Source: Streptomyces sp. PR69
GTDB lineage: Bacteria > Actinomycetota > Actinomycetes > Streptomycetales > Streptomycetaceae
NCBI RefSeq assembly: GCF_026420845.1
Contig: NZ_JAOWCB010000021.1
Location: 1-64,000, forward strand
Direction of reading: 5' to 3'
Length of the DNA stretch: 64,000 nucleotides
Each line of letters starts with the position of its first letter. Within the stretch, counting starts at the first letter, position 1. Below the pieces are notes generated by a model that worked only from the letters and a program-made list of their open reading frames with translations, ran no database searches and was not told where the DNA came from. The translations under genes were made by a program, and so were the position numbers. Shown piece by piece: positions 8,266 through 16,604 of the stretch.

Positions 8266-9225
8266 TCAGCGGCGTCGGCGGTGCAGCGCCACCGCGGCCG
8301 CAGTGCCGCCCGCGAGCGCGCCGACGCCCGCGGCCGCCGGGATGCCGACCTTGGCCGCCTTGCGGCCGGTGCGGTAGTCCCGCAGCCGCCAGTCGCGCTC
8401 GCGCGCGTACTTGCGCAGCTTGGCGTCCGGGTTGATCGCGTACGGATGGCCGACGAGCGTCAGCATCGGGATGTCGTTGTGCGAGTCGCTGTAGGCCGCG
8501 CAGTGTGACAGGTCCAGGCCCTCGGCGGCCGCCAGGGCCCGTACGGCCTCGGCCTTCGCCGGTCCGTGCAGCGGTTCGCCCACCAGCTTGCCCGTGTAGA
8601 CGCCGTCGACGGACTCCGCGACTGTGCCGAGCGCCCCGGTCAGTCCGAGGCGGCGGGCGATGATCGTGGCCGTCTCGACCGGGGCCGCGGTCACCAGCCA
8701 CACCTTCTGGCCCGCGTCCAGGTGAGCCTGGGCGAGGGCGCGGGTGCCGGGCCAGATGCGGTCGGCCATGTACTCGTCGTAGATCTCCTCGCCGATCGTC
8801 ATCAGCTCGGAGACGCGGTGGCCCTTGACGATGGACAGGGCGCTGTCGCGCGCGTCCTGCATATGCTCCGGGTCCTCGACCCCGGCGAGCCGGAACCAGG
8901 CCTGCTGCCAGGCGAAGCGGGCCAGCTCACGGCGCTGGAAGAACTTGCGCTTGTACAGACCCCGGCCGAAGTGGAAGAGCGCAGCGCCCTGCATCACCGT
9001 GTTGTCGAGGTCAAAGAAGGCCGCGGCGCGCTCGTCCCCGGCGACGGGGAATTCCGGTTCCTCTGCCGCGGCGGCTTCCGCCGCGGCCTCGCGCTCCCGC
9101 AGGGCCTGCAGCTCCTCAAGCTCCCGCGACGACTTGCGTGCGGCCTCGGCTGCGGCCTCGCCTGCCAGGACGCTCCGTGCGGTGGCGGAGCGCCTACGGG
9201 GGGTGAGCCATCCCAGTGCGGCCAT
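8266..9225 (-). CDS. HAD-superfamily IB phosphatase, membrane-anchored
   Basis: A phosphoserine-phosphatase-like hydrolase of subfamily IB. Motif I is FFDLDNTVMQG near residue 70, where the first Asp is the nucleophile. Motif II is WLVTAAPVE near residue 175, and motif III/IV is YSDSHNDIPML near residue 240. An alanine- and glutamate-rich N-terminal 60 residues precede the domain, and a hydrophobic C-terminal segment (VGIPAAAGVGALAGGTAAAVAL) followed by RRRR suggests a tail anchor. ATG at 9225 has no ribosome binding site, but tatgct lies 6 bp upstream on the minus strand, so the message is probably leaderless. It is divergent from the glutaredoxin-like gene. The substrate is unknown. Confidence 0.85.
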   Translation of the reverse strand: MAALGWLTPRRRSATARSVLAGEAAAEAARKSSRELEELQALREREAAAEAAAAEEPEFPVAGDERAAAFFDLDNTVMQGAALFHFGRGLYKRKFFQRRELARFAWQQAWFRLAGVEDPEHMQDARDSALSIVKGHRVSELMTIGEEIYDEYMADRIWPGTRALAQAHLDAGQKVWLVTAAPVETATIIARRLGLTGALGTVAESVDGVYTGKLVGEPLHGPAKAEAVRALAAAEGLDLSHCAAYSDSHNDIPMLTLVGHPYAINPDAKLRKYARERDWRLRDYRTGRKAAKVGIPAAAGVGALAGGTAAAVALHRRRR

Positions 9226-9374
9226 GTGGCGAGCATAGCCAGTCTGTTCGGTAGTTCCCGAGTCGCGGGGATGCGATGACGTGAACTCTGCAAGGCAGCT
9301 CTGTTAAACGGGTGATTCGCCGCGTACCGGGCGGCGGCTCCTGTGCTCGGTCCGCGCGGGCGGAGAATGGGCGT

Positions 9375-9650
9375 ATGAGTCCTGTGCTGCGGCGTACGAA
9401 GAAGAAGGCCGGGGAACGGCTGGTGACCCTGATCGGGAAGCCGGGGTGTCACCTCTGTGACGATGCGCGGGCTGTGATTGAGGAGGTGTGCGGTGAGACG
9501 GGTGCTGCCTGGGAGGAGAAGGACATCACTCAGGACGAGGCGCTGCATCGCGCGTACTGGGAGCAGATTCCGGTTGTCCTGGTCGACGGCGAGCAGCACA
9601 CCTTCTGGCGCGTGGACGCGGGGCGGCTGCGGCGGGCACTGGGAGCCTGA
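9375..9650 (+). CDS. Glutaredoxin family (DUF836-like) thiol protein
   Basis: A small thioredoxin-fold protein with the redox motif CHLC in KPGCHLCDDARAVI near residue 25, followed by the conserved cis-Pro segment EQIPVVLVDGEQ near residue 65. At 91 residues it is complete. The start is ATG at 9375; the longer upstream reading adds only unconserved Arg-rich residues. It precedes rex by about 390 bp on the same strand, an arrangement I recall from S. coelicolor (SCO3321 before SCO3320). A redox role is plausible, but the partner is not known. Confidence 0.82.
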   Translation: MSPVLRRTKKKAGERLVTLIGKPGCHLCDDARAVIEEVCGETGAAWEEKDITQDEALHRAYWEQIPVVLVDGEQHTFWRVDAGRLRRALGA

Positions 9651-10043
9651 GGCGCATCAGGGTCCTCAGGCGTATGCGGAGCGTGAGCGTCCGCCTCCGG
9701 TTCTGCGGGAGGGTACCCTTGAGGGCGTTTTGCCCGGTTCTTTCTGGAGGATCGGGGCTCGTGCCGTGGCTCTATCGGAATGCGATGGGCGCAGGGCAGA
9801 GTGAGGCGTCCCGGGGTGTCATCGTGAGGAGTGTGTACGGCTGTGCCCGCAATGCGTGGTCAACGGGTCGGCGCGGCTCGCGGTTCCAGGAACGGGCGAT
9901 CGAATCGCGTGACCCCGGTCACTTTGCTCGGACAAAGCGGACACTATCTTTGTGCACGCGTTCACAAAGACATAGCCTGCATTCGACGGGGCGGTCTTGG
10001 GACACACGGCCGCCTGCAGCCTCGCTCATCCCGCAGGAGCACC
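9651..10043. other. 393-bp region upstream of rex
   Basis: No gene is supported here; an open frame runs through it but shows no conserved sequence. The right half carries the rex promoter area and the Rex operator at 9948-9969. A possible -35/-10 pair is ttgctc (9924-9929) and tatctt (9945-9950), with a short 15-bp gap. Confidence 0.5.
9948..9969. promoter_or_regulatory. Rex operator (ROP) of rex-hemACD
   Basis: The near-perfect palindrome ctttgtg-cacgcgtt-cacaaag has the core ttgtgcacgcgttcacaa, with one asymmetric position. It matches the Rex operator described in S. coelicolor. It overlaps the possible -10 element and lies 75 bp before the rex start, which fits autoregulation of the rex-hem operon by the NADH/NAD+ ratio. 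Confidence 0.88.
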
Positions 10044-10874
10044 GTGGCAACTGGCCGAAATCACCGACCGGCGACCCGTAGCCGAGGAATCCCCGAGGCC
10101 ACCGTCGCCCGGCTTCCGCTGTACCTGCGCGCCCTGACCGCGCTGTCCGAGCGGTCCGTGCCGACGGTTTCGTCCGAGGAGCTCGCGGCCGCCGCCGGAG
10201 TCAACTCCGCCAAGCTGCGCAAGGACTTCTCCTACCTCGGTTCGTACGGGACCCGCGGTGTGGGCTACGACGTCGAGTATCTCGTCTACCAGATTTCCCG
10301 CGAGCTGGGGCTGACCCAGGACTGGCCGGTCGTCATCGTCGGCATCGGAAACCTCGGCGCGGCCCTCGCCAACTATGGCGGGTTCGCCTCCCGCGGCTTC
10401 CGTGTCGCGGCCCTGATCGACGCCGACCCGGCCATGGCCGGAAAGCCGGTGGCCGGGATTCCGGTGCAGCACACGGACGAGCTTGAGAAGATCATCAACG
10501 ACAACGGCGTGTCGATCGGCGTGATCGCCACCCCCGCGGGCGCCGCCCAGCAGGTGTGCGACCGGCTCGTCGCCGCCGGAGTCACCTCCATCCTGAACTT
10601 CGCTCCCACCGTGCTGTCCGTGCCGGACGGCGTCGATGTGCGCAAGGTCGACCTCTCGATCGAGCTGCAGATCCTCGCCTTCCACGAGCAGCGGAAGGCA
10701 GGCGAGGAGTCCGAGGCCGTCGCGGGCGCGCCCGCCGCGTCTGCGTCTGCTGCTGCGCCTGCCGCGTCTGCCGGAGCGCCTGCCGCGACCGAGCAGAACG
10801 AGAGCGCCGGGCCGGGCGCGAGTGCCGGCCGGAAGGGACCCGACGGGGATATGCCCGCCGTGATGCCGGCATGA
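10044..10874 (+). CDS. rex: Redox-sensing transcriptional repressor Rex
   Basis: A repressor that senses NADH/NAD+ and controls respiratory genes. The N-terminal winged helix (SSEELAAAAGVNSAKLRKDF, residues ~35-60) recognises the operator. The Rossmann domain begins with VVIVGIGNLGAALANY near residue 90. The helix near residue 205 (IELQILAFHEQ) is the domain-swapped C-terminal helix, followed by an Ala-rich tail. I chose GTG at 10044 (aggag 4 bp before it) because conserved sequence begins there. Its stop overlaps the hemA start (ATGA), so they form one operon. At 276 residues it is slightly longer than usual because of the alanine-rich tail. Confidence 0.95.
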   Translation: MATGRNHRPATRSRGIPEATVARLPLYLRALTALSERSVPTVSSEELAAAAGVNSAKLRKDFSYLGSYGTRGVGYDVEYLVYQISRELGLTQDWPVVIVGIGNLGAALANYGGFASRGFRVAALIDADPAMAGKPVAGIPVQHTDELEKIINDNGVSIGVIATPAGAAQQVCDRLVAAGVTSILNFAPTVLSVPDGVDVRKVDLSIELQILAFHEQRKAGEESEAVAGAPAASASAAAPAASAGAPAATEQNESAGPGASAGRKGPDGDMPAVMPA

Positions 10875-12229
10875 GTCTCCTGGTCGTCGGGCTGAGCCAT
10901 CGCAGCGCGCCGGTGAGCGTGCTGGAGCGGGCCTCCCTTGCCGCCGACACGCAGGCCAAGCTGCTGCAGGACACCCTCGCCGCGGAGCCCGCGGTCGAGG
11001 CCGCCGTCCTCGCCACCTGCAACCGCATCGAGCTGTACGCGGACGTGGACAAGTTCCACGCGGGCGTCGCCGAGCTGTCCACCCTGCTCGCCCAGCACAG
11101 CGGCGTCGGGCTGGAAGAGCTCACTCCGTATCTCTATGTGCACTACGAGGACCGGGCCGTCCACCATCTGTTCTCGGTCGCCTGCGGCCTTGACTCAATG
11201 GTCGTCGGCGAGGGCCAGATCCTCGGCCAGATCAAGGACGCCCTCGCGCTCGGCCAGGAGCTGCACACCGCCGGACGGCTGCTGAACGACCTCTTCCAGC
11301 AGGCGCTGCGGGTCGGCAAGCGCGCCCACAGCGAGACCGGCATCGACCGGGCCGGGCAGTCGCTCGTCACCTTCGGCCTTGAGCAGCTCGCCGCGGGTGC
11401 GTCCGTGGACGCCTGGGCCAAGGACAAGCGGGCGCTCGTCATCGGCGCGGGCTCCATGTCGTCGCTGGCCGCCGCCACGCTCGCCCGCGCCGGGGTCGCC
11501 GAGATCGTCGTCGCCAACCGGACCCTGAGCCGGGCCGAGCGGCTCACGGAGATCCTGCGCGAGCCGGGCGGCACGGGCGTGGACGCGCGCGCCGTCGAGA
11601 TGACGGCGGTCGGCGCCGAGCTGACACGTGCCGATGTCGTCGTCTCGTGCACCGGGTCCACGGGGCTTGTGCTGGGGGCCGATGTCATCGGGGCGGCGGT
11701 CGAGGCGCGGGCCGCCGGGCCGCTGGCGCTGCTCGACCTGGCCATGCCGCGGGACATCGACGCCGCCGTGCACCGGCTCGGCGGGGTGCGCCTCGTCGAC
11801 ATCGAGTCCCTCGCCGAGGCGTCCGCCGACGTGCCCATGGCCGCCGACGTGGACCAGGTGCGCCGTATCGTCTCCGACGAGGTCGCGGCCTTCGGCGCCG
11901 CCCAGCGCGCCGCGCACATCACCCCGACCGTGGTCGCCCTGCGCACCATGGCCGCCGATGTGGTCGCCGGCGAGGTCGCCCGGCTGGAGGGCCGGCTGCC
12001 CGGGCTGGACGACAAGCAGCGAGCCGAGATCGTGCAGACCGTGCGCCGCGTCGTCGACAAGCTGCTCCACGCGCCCACCGTGCGCGTCAAGCAGCTCGCG
12101 AGTGAACCGGGCGGAGCCGGGTACGCGGATGCGTTGCGCACACTCTTCGACCTCGACCCGGAGGCGGTCGCTTCCGTCAGCCGGGCCGACCTGAATGACG
12201 CCGACGTCAAGAACCGAGGGCGAGTATGA
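10871..12229 (+). CDS. hemA: Glutamyl-tRNA reductase HemA
   Basis: HemA catalyses the first committed step of the C5 tetrapyrrole pathway, reducing glutamyl-tRNA to glutamate-1-semialdehyde with NADPH; HemL further along the window takes the product. The catalytic Cys is in LATCNRIELYA near residue 50, and VGEGQILGQIKDA lies near residue 115. The NADPH domain carries ALVIGAGSMSSLAA near residue 195. The C-terminal dimerisation helices follow. The 452-residue length is in range. Both ends overlap neighbours by 4 bp (rex and hemC), indicating translational coupling. Confidence 0.95.
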   Translation: MSLLVVGLSHRSAPVSVLERASLAADTQAKLLQDTLAAEPAVEAAVLATCNRIELYADVDKFHAGVAELSTLLAQHSGVGLEELTPYLYVHYEDRAVHHLFSVACGLDSMVVGEGQILGQIKDALALGQELHTAGRLLNDLFQQALRVGKRAHSETGIDRAGQSLVTFGLEQLAAGASVDAWAKDKRALVIGAGSMSSLAAATLARAGVAEIVVANRTLSRAERLTEILREPGGTGVDARAVEMTAVGAELTRADVVVSCTGSTGLVLGADVIGAAVEARAAGPLALLDLAMPRDIDAAVHRLGGVRLVDIESLAEASADVPMAADVDQVRRIVSDEVAAFGAAQRAAHITPTVVALRTMAADVVAGEVARLEGRLPGLDDKQRAEIVQTVRRVVDKLLHAPTVRVKQLASEPGGAGYADALRTLFDLDPEAVASVSRADLNDADVKNRGRV

Positions 12230-13554
12230 CCGAGAGGACCGAGAGGGCGGTCGGCGGCGCCGTGGAGCGTGCTGTGCACGCCGCGACGCATGCCGTCCTG
12301 TCCGAGACGGCCGACGGGCGGCCCGGGAAGGCGGGTGACGCGCGGCCCGGCACGGCGGGCACACGGCCCGTGCGCGCCGCCGAGGGTGCGTCGGCGGGGG
12401 CGGCCGGGCGGCCGTCGCGTGCGGCCGGTCGCGAGGACCGCGGGCGGTCCGTGCCTGCCGGCGATGCGCTGGGCGAGGTGACTCAGCCGTCCCGTGCGGC
12501 CGTCGCCGGGGAGCACGCCGGCGCGGCGGGTGCGGTGCGTGGTGCGGGTGGCGCAGGCCGGCCCGAGGCCGAGGGTGCGTCGGCTCCGGCGGGTGACGCC
12601 GCGCGGCCGTTGCGGCTCGGGACCAGGCGGAGCAAGCTCGCCATGGCCCAGTCCGGGCAGATCGCCCAGGCCGTGCGCGAACTGACCGGACGCGCCGTCG
12701 AGCTGGTGGAGATCACCACGTACGGCGACACCTCGCGTGAGCACCTCGCGCAGATCGGCGGCACCGGAGTCTTCGTCACCGCGCTGCGCGACGCGCTGCT
12801 CTCGGGCGAGGTGGACTTCGCCGTCCACTCCCTGAAGGACCTGCCGACCACCCAGCCCGAGGAGCTCGCGCTGGCCGCCGTGCCGCCGCGCGAGGACCCC
12901 CGCGACGCGCTGGTGGCCCGCGACGGCCTCACCCTGGACCGGCTGCCGCGCGGCGCGCGCGTCGGCACCGGGTCGCCGCGCCGGATGGCGCAGCTCAACG
13001 CCTATGCGCGCAGCCATGGGCTGCAGATCGAGACGGTGCCCATCCGCGGCAACGTCGACACGCGCATCGGATATGTACGCAGCGGAGAGCTGGACGCCGT
13101 GGTGCTCGCCGCGGCCGGCCTCAGCCGCATCGGCAGGTCCGACGAGGTGACCGAATTCCTTTCGGTCGACTTCGTGCTGCCCGCCCCCGGCCAGGGGGCC
13201 CTGGCGATCGAGTGCCCTGCGTCGAACGCAGACCTCGTCGCCGCGCTCGCCGAGCTCGACGACCCGTACACCCGGGCCGCCGTGACCGCCGAGCGTGCCC
13301 TGCTCGCCGCCCTGGAGGCCGGATGCAGCGCACCTGTGGGCGCGCTGGCCGATCTGTCGGGCGAGGGCCAAGTTGTCAACGAAATGCGCCTGCGGGGCGT
13401 CGTCGGCACGACCGACGGCGCGACGCTGGTGCAGCTGTCCACCACCGGTCCCGTACCCACGTCGCACGGCGACGCCGTCGCGCTTGGCCGCGAGCTCGCG
13501 TCCGAGATGCTCGCCAAGGGTGCGGCCGGTCTTATGGGGGAGCGAGTTCTTTGA
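12226..13554 (+). CDS. hemC: Porphobilinogen deaminase HemC with ~125-aa N-terminal expansion
   Basis: The enzyme joins four porphobilinogens into hydroxymethylbilane. The catalytic part starts at about residue 126 (LRLGTRRSKLAMAQSGQIAQ) and includes TYGDTSREHLAQIGGTGVF, HSLKDLPTTQ, GTGSPRRMAQL and the dipyrromethane-binding cysteine in LEAGCSAPVG. The first ~125 residues are an Ala/Gly/Arg/Pro-rich low-complexity stretch with internal repeats that other HemC proteins, as I recall the S. coelicolor one, lack. ATG at 12226 overlaps the hemA stop (ATGA), and no stop interrupts the extension. The total of 442 residues compares with about 310-320 for the family. A later internal start is possible but would lose the coupling. 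Confidence 0.93.
   Translation: MTERTERAVGGAVERAVHAATHAVLSETADGRPGKAGDARPGTAGTRPVRAAEGASAGAAGRPSRAAGREDRGRSVPAGDALGEVTQPSRAAVAGEHAGAAGAVRGAGGAGRPEAEGASAPAGDAARPLRLGTRRSKLAMAQSGQIAQAVRELTGRAVELVEITTYGDTSREHLAQIGGTGVFVTALRDALLSGEVDFAVHSLKDLPTTQPEELALAAVPPREDPRDALVARDGLTLDRLPRGARVGTGSPRRMAQLNAYARSHGLQIETVPIRGNVDTRIGYVRSGELDAVVLAAAGLSRIGRSDEVTEFLSVDFVLPAPGQGALAIECPASNADLVAALAELDDPYTRAAVTAERALLAALEAGCSAPVGALADLSGEGQVVNEMRLRGVVGTTDGATLVQLSTTGPVPTSHGDAVALGRELASEMLAKGAAGLMGERVL
12379..12584. repeat. 17-bp direct repeats inside the hemC extension
   Basis: The sequence gccgagggtgcgtcggc occurs at 12379-12395 and again at 12568-12584, exactly 189 bp (63 codons) apart and in the same frame. Related Pro-Ser-Arg-Ala-Ala codons also recur in between (around 12411 and 12484). 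Internal duplication probably built the expansion. Confidence 0.75.
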
Positions 13555-15224
13555 GCCCCACCACCGTCTCGAACCATCCGGCCCCTCCCGCATACGGGCA
13601 CGGCCACGGGCATGTCACCTTCCTCGGGGCAGGCCCGGGTGACCCCGGTCTGCTGACGCTGCGCGCCGTGGAGGCGCTCGCGGGCGCGGACGTGCTGATC
13701 GCCGAGCCGGATGTGCTCGACGTCGTGCGCGGCCATGCGCGCGCGAACGTAAGCACGCCCGAGCTGACGGCTTCTGACGAGGCGTCAGTTGTCGTCGGAG
13801 TCCCCGCCCTCAGGGATGCGGCCAATCTTGTCATGGAGGCCGCGCGGGGCGGCAAGCGGGTCGTCCGTGCGGTGACCGGCGACCCGGGGCTCGACGGCAA
13901 CGCGGGCGAGGAGATGCTCGCCTGCGCCGCCGAGGGCATCCCCTTCGAGGTGGTGCCGGGCATCGCGGCGGCGGTCGGCGTGCCCGCGTACGCGGGTGTG
14001 CCGCTGCGGGACGCGCAGGGCGCGGACGTCCGCTTCGTGGACGCCCGCACCGCGAGCGACCGCTGCTGGACCGAGGTCGGCGCGTCCGACGGGACCGTCG
14101 TCGTGTCCGCCACGCTGGAGACGGTCGCCGGGGCGGCGGGGGAGCTCGTCTCTGCCGGGCGCAAGCCCGACACCCCGCTGACCGTGACCGTCGCCGGGAC
14201 GACCACCCGGCAGCGGACGTGGACCGCGACCCTCGGCACCATCGCCCAGGTCTTCAAGCAGGGCAAGGTCCTGCCCTCCCCGGAGGGGCACCGCCCGGTG
14301 ATAGCCGTGGTCGGCGAGCGCAGCGCCCCGGCGCAGCGCGACCAGCTCGCCTGGTTCGAGTCCAAGCCGCTCTTCGGCTGGAAGGTGCTCGTGCCGCGCA
14401 CCAAGGAGCAGGCCGCGTCGCTCTCCGACCAGCTCCGCTCGTACGGCGCGGTGCCGCACGAGGTGCCGACCATCGCCGTCGAGCCGCCGCGCACCCCGCA
14501 GCAGATGGAGCGGGCGGTCAAGGGGCTCGTCACCGGACGGTACGAGTGGATCGCCTTCACCTCCGTCAACGCGGTCAAGGCGGTGCGCGAGAAGTTCGAG
14601 GAGTACGGGCTCGACGCGCGCGCCTTCGCCGGGATCAAGGTCGCCGCGGTCGGCGAGCAGACCGCGAAGGCCCTTGTCGACTTCGGCGTCAAGCCGGACC
14701 TCGTGCCCAGCGGGGAGCAGAGCGCGGCGGGCCTCCTGGAGGACTGGCCGCCGTACGACCCCGTCTTCGACCCGATCGACCGGGTCTTCCTGCCGCGCGC
14801 CGACATCGCCACCGAGACGCTGGTCGCCGGGCTGATCGAGCTGGGGTGGGAGGTCGACGACGTGACCGCCTACCGCACCGTGCGCGCCTCTCCGCCCCCG
14901 GCGGAGACGCGCGAGGCGATCAAGGGCGGCGGCTTTGACGCCGTGCTCTTCACCTCGTCCTCGACCGTGCGGAATCTCGTCGGCATCGCAGGCAAGCCGC
15001 ACAACGTGACCGTCATCGCCTGCATCGGCCCCGCGACCGCGAAGACCGCGGAGGAGCACGGGCTGCGGGTGGACGTCCTGTCGCCGGAGCCGTCGGTGCA
15101 CAAGCTGGCGGAGGCGCTGGCGGAGTTCGGCGCGAAGCGCCGCGAGGCGGCGAAGGAGGCGGGGGAGGCGATTCTCCGCCCGAGCGAGAAGCGGCCGGGC
15201 GGGCGGCGCCGCCGCGCGACGTAA
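13551..15224 (+). CDS. hemD: Fused uroporphyrinogen-III methyltransferase / uroporphyrinogen-III synthase
   Basis: Two domains in 557 residues. The N-terminal ~250 are a SAM-dependent uroporphyrinogen methyltransferase fold (VTFLGAGPGDPGLLTLRAVE near residue 20). The C-terminal ~270 are uroporphyrinogen-III synthase (GWKVLVPRTKEQA near residue 280; FDAVLFTSSSTVRNL near residue 463). The methyltransferase loop, usually GDPFIFGRGGEE-like, reads GDPGLDGNAGEE, so that activity may be weakened or lost. The start is TTG at 13551, overlapping the hemC stop (TTGA), with gggggag 8 bp upstream. It is the last gene of the rex-hemACD operon; hemB follows after a 322-bp gap. Confidence 0.93.
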   Translation: MSPTTVSNHPAPPAYGHGHGHVTFLGAGPGDPGLLTLRAVEALAGADVLIAEPDVLDVVRGHARANVSTPELTASDEASVVVGVPALRDAANLVMEAARGGKRVVRAVTGDPGLDGNAGEEMLACAAEGIPFEVVPGIAAAVGVPAYAGVPLRDAQGADVRFVDARTASDRCWTEVGASDGTVVVSATLETVAGAAGELVSAGRKPDTPLTVTVAGTTTRQRTWTATLGTIAQVFKQGKVLPSPEGHRPVIAVVGERSAPAQRDQLAWFESKPLFGWKVLVPRTKEQAASLSDQLRSYGAVPHEVPTIAVEPPRTPQQMERAVKGLVTGRYEWIAFTSVNAVKAVREKFEEYGLDARAFAGIKVAAVGEQTAKALVDFGVKPDLVPSGEQSAAGLLEDWPPYDPVFDPIDRVFLPRADIATETLVAGLIELGWEVDDVTAYRTVRASPPPAETREAIKGGGFDAVLFTSSSTVRNLVGIAGKPHNVTVIACIGPATAKTAEEHGLRVDVLSPEPSVHKLAEALAEFGAKRREAAKEAGEAILRPSEKRPGGRRRRAT

Positions 15225-15546
15225 GCCTGCGGGGGCTTGGCCCCGCGCCCGCCGCCTGCGGGGTGTGGGAGCTTGCCCCCCGGCACCCGCCTGCGGGGTG
15301 TGGGGGCTTCGCCCTGCACGCCCCCGGCGGCGGTGCGCGTCGTGGGCTGGGCGCGCCCGCTTTGGCGGGGTGCGGGTCCTTTCCCGCGGGGTGCGGGCGC
15401 TTTCCCACCCCTCCCCGCCTTGGAGTGCGGGGGTCGGAAGGGGGCGGGCGGGAGAGAAGGGCGCCCGGCCGGACCCCGGGCCGGCCGCTCTCGCGAGGGT
15501 GGCCGTACCGCCCCGGGCCCGGTACGCCGCCCGGTAGCGTGGGGTC
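15225..15546. other. 322-bp gene-free hemD-hemB gap with GC repeats
   Basis: No gene is supported. The unit cgcctgcggggtgtggg followed by gctt occurs twice (near 15254 and 15289), with related g-rich/c-rich hairpin-forming stretches around. The right end contains the -10-like tagcgt (15535-15540) serving hemB. Confidence 0.6.
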
Positions 15547-16539
15547 ATGACTTCGTACGGTTCCTTCCCCGGCACCCGCCCCCGTCGGCTGCGGGTCACC
15601 CCGGTCATGCGGCGTATGGTCGCCGAGACGCGGCTGCACCCGGCCGATCTGATCCTGCCCGCGTTTGTGCGGGAGGGCATCGGGGAGCCGGCGCCGATCG
15701 GCGCGATGCCGGGGGTCGTGCAGCACACGCGGGACTCGCTGCGGAAGGCCGCCGTGGAGGCGGCGGAGGCCGGGGTCTCCGGGATCATGCTCTTCGGGGT
15801 GCCCGAGGAGGCGAAGAAGGACGCGGCGGGGACGGCCGGCACGGACCCGGACGGTATCCTCCAGGTCGCGATCCGCGATGTGAAGGCCGAGGTCGGCGAC
15901 GCGCTGGCAGTGATGTCGGACCTGTGCCTGGACGAGTACACGGACCACGGCCACTGCGGCGTCCTCGACGAGCGCGGCCGCGTCGACAACGACGCCACGC
16001 TGGAGCGCTACGCCGAGATGGCGCAGGTCCAGGCGGACGCGGGCGTGGACGTGGTCGGCCCCAGCGGCATGATGGACGGCCAGATCGGGGTCATCCGCGA
16101 CGCGCTGGACCAGACCGACCACGAGGACGTGGCGATCCTGGCGTACACGGCGAAGTATTCGTCGGCCTTCTACGGCCCGTTCCGGGAGGCGGTCGGCTCC
16201 TCGCTGCGCGGCGACCGCAAGACGTACCAGCAGGACCCGGCGAATCTGCGCGAGTCGCTGCGGGAGCTGGCGCTGGACCTCGAAGAGGGCGCCGACATGG
16301 TGATGGTCAAGCCCGCGGGCCCGTATCTGGACGTCCTGGCGAAGATCGCGGACGCCGTGGACGTGCCGGTCGCCGCGTACCAGATCTCCGGTGAGTACGC
16401 GATGATCGAGGCCGCGGCGGAGAAGGGCTGGATCGAGCGGGACAAGGCGATCCTGGAGGCGCTGACCGGCATCCGCCGGGCGGGCGCGAAGATGATCCTG
16501 ACGTACTGGGCGACGGAGGCCGCGCGCTGGATCAAGTGA
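15547..16539 (+). CDS. hemB: Delta-aminolevulinic acid dehydratase (porphobilinogen synthase)
   Basis: HemB condenses two aminolevulinates into porphobilinogen, the substrate of HemC. The metal loop SDLCLDEYTDHGHCGV (near residue 118) has Asp in place of one of the zinc cysteines, the form usually linked to magnesium-dependent enzymes. The Schiff-base lysines are in AYTAKYSSAFYGPF (near residue 200) and MVKPAGPYLD (near residue 253). At 330 residues it is full length. ATG at 15547 follows tagcgt by 6 bp with no clear ribosome binding site, so the transcript is probably leaderless and separate from the rex-hemACD operon. Confidence 0.96.
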   Translation: MTSYGSFPGTRPRRLRVTPVMRRMVAETRLHPADLILPAFVREGIGEPAPIGAMPGVVQHTRDSLRKAAVEAAEAGVSGIMLFGVPEEAKKDAAGTAGTDPDGILQVAIRDVKAEVGDALAVMSDLCLDEYTDHGHCGVLDERGRVDNDATLERYAEMAQVQADAGVDVVGPSGMMDGQIGVIRDALDQTDHEDVAILAYTAKYSSAFYGPFREAVGSSLRGDRKTYQQDPANLRESLRELALDLEEGADMVMVKPAGPYLDVLAKIADAVDVPVAAYQISGEYAMIEAAAEKGWIERDKAILEALTGIRRAGAKMILTYWATEAARWIK

Positions 16540-16604
16540 CCGGTGATGCCGCGGGCCGGGGAGCCGGGCGACTCAGACTCCCTGGCCCGCGGTGGTTCAG
16601 CGGC

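Noticed and set aside
9831..10043. An N-terminal extension of Rex by 71 codons
   Set aside because: It would cover the Rex operator and promoter. The GTG at 10044 has a ribosome binding site and begins the known protein.
11143..13593. An 816-codon open frame on the minus strand
   Set aside because: It lies opposite hemA and hemC, which are certain. Its product is His/Arg/Ala-rich with no known motifs; long antisense frames are normal in GC-rich codon-biased genes.
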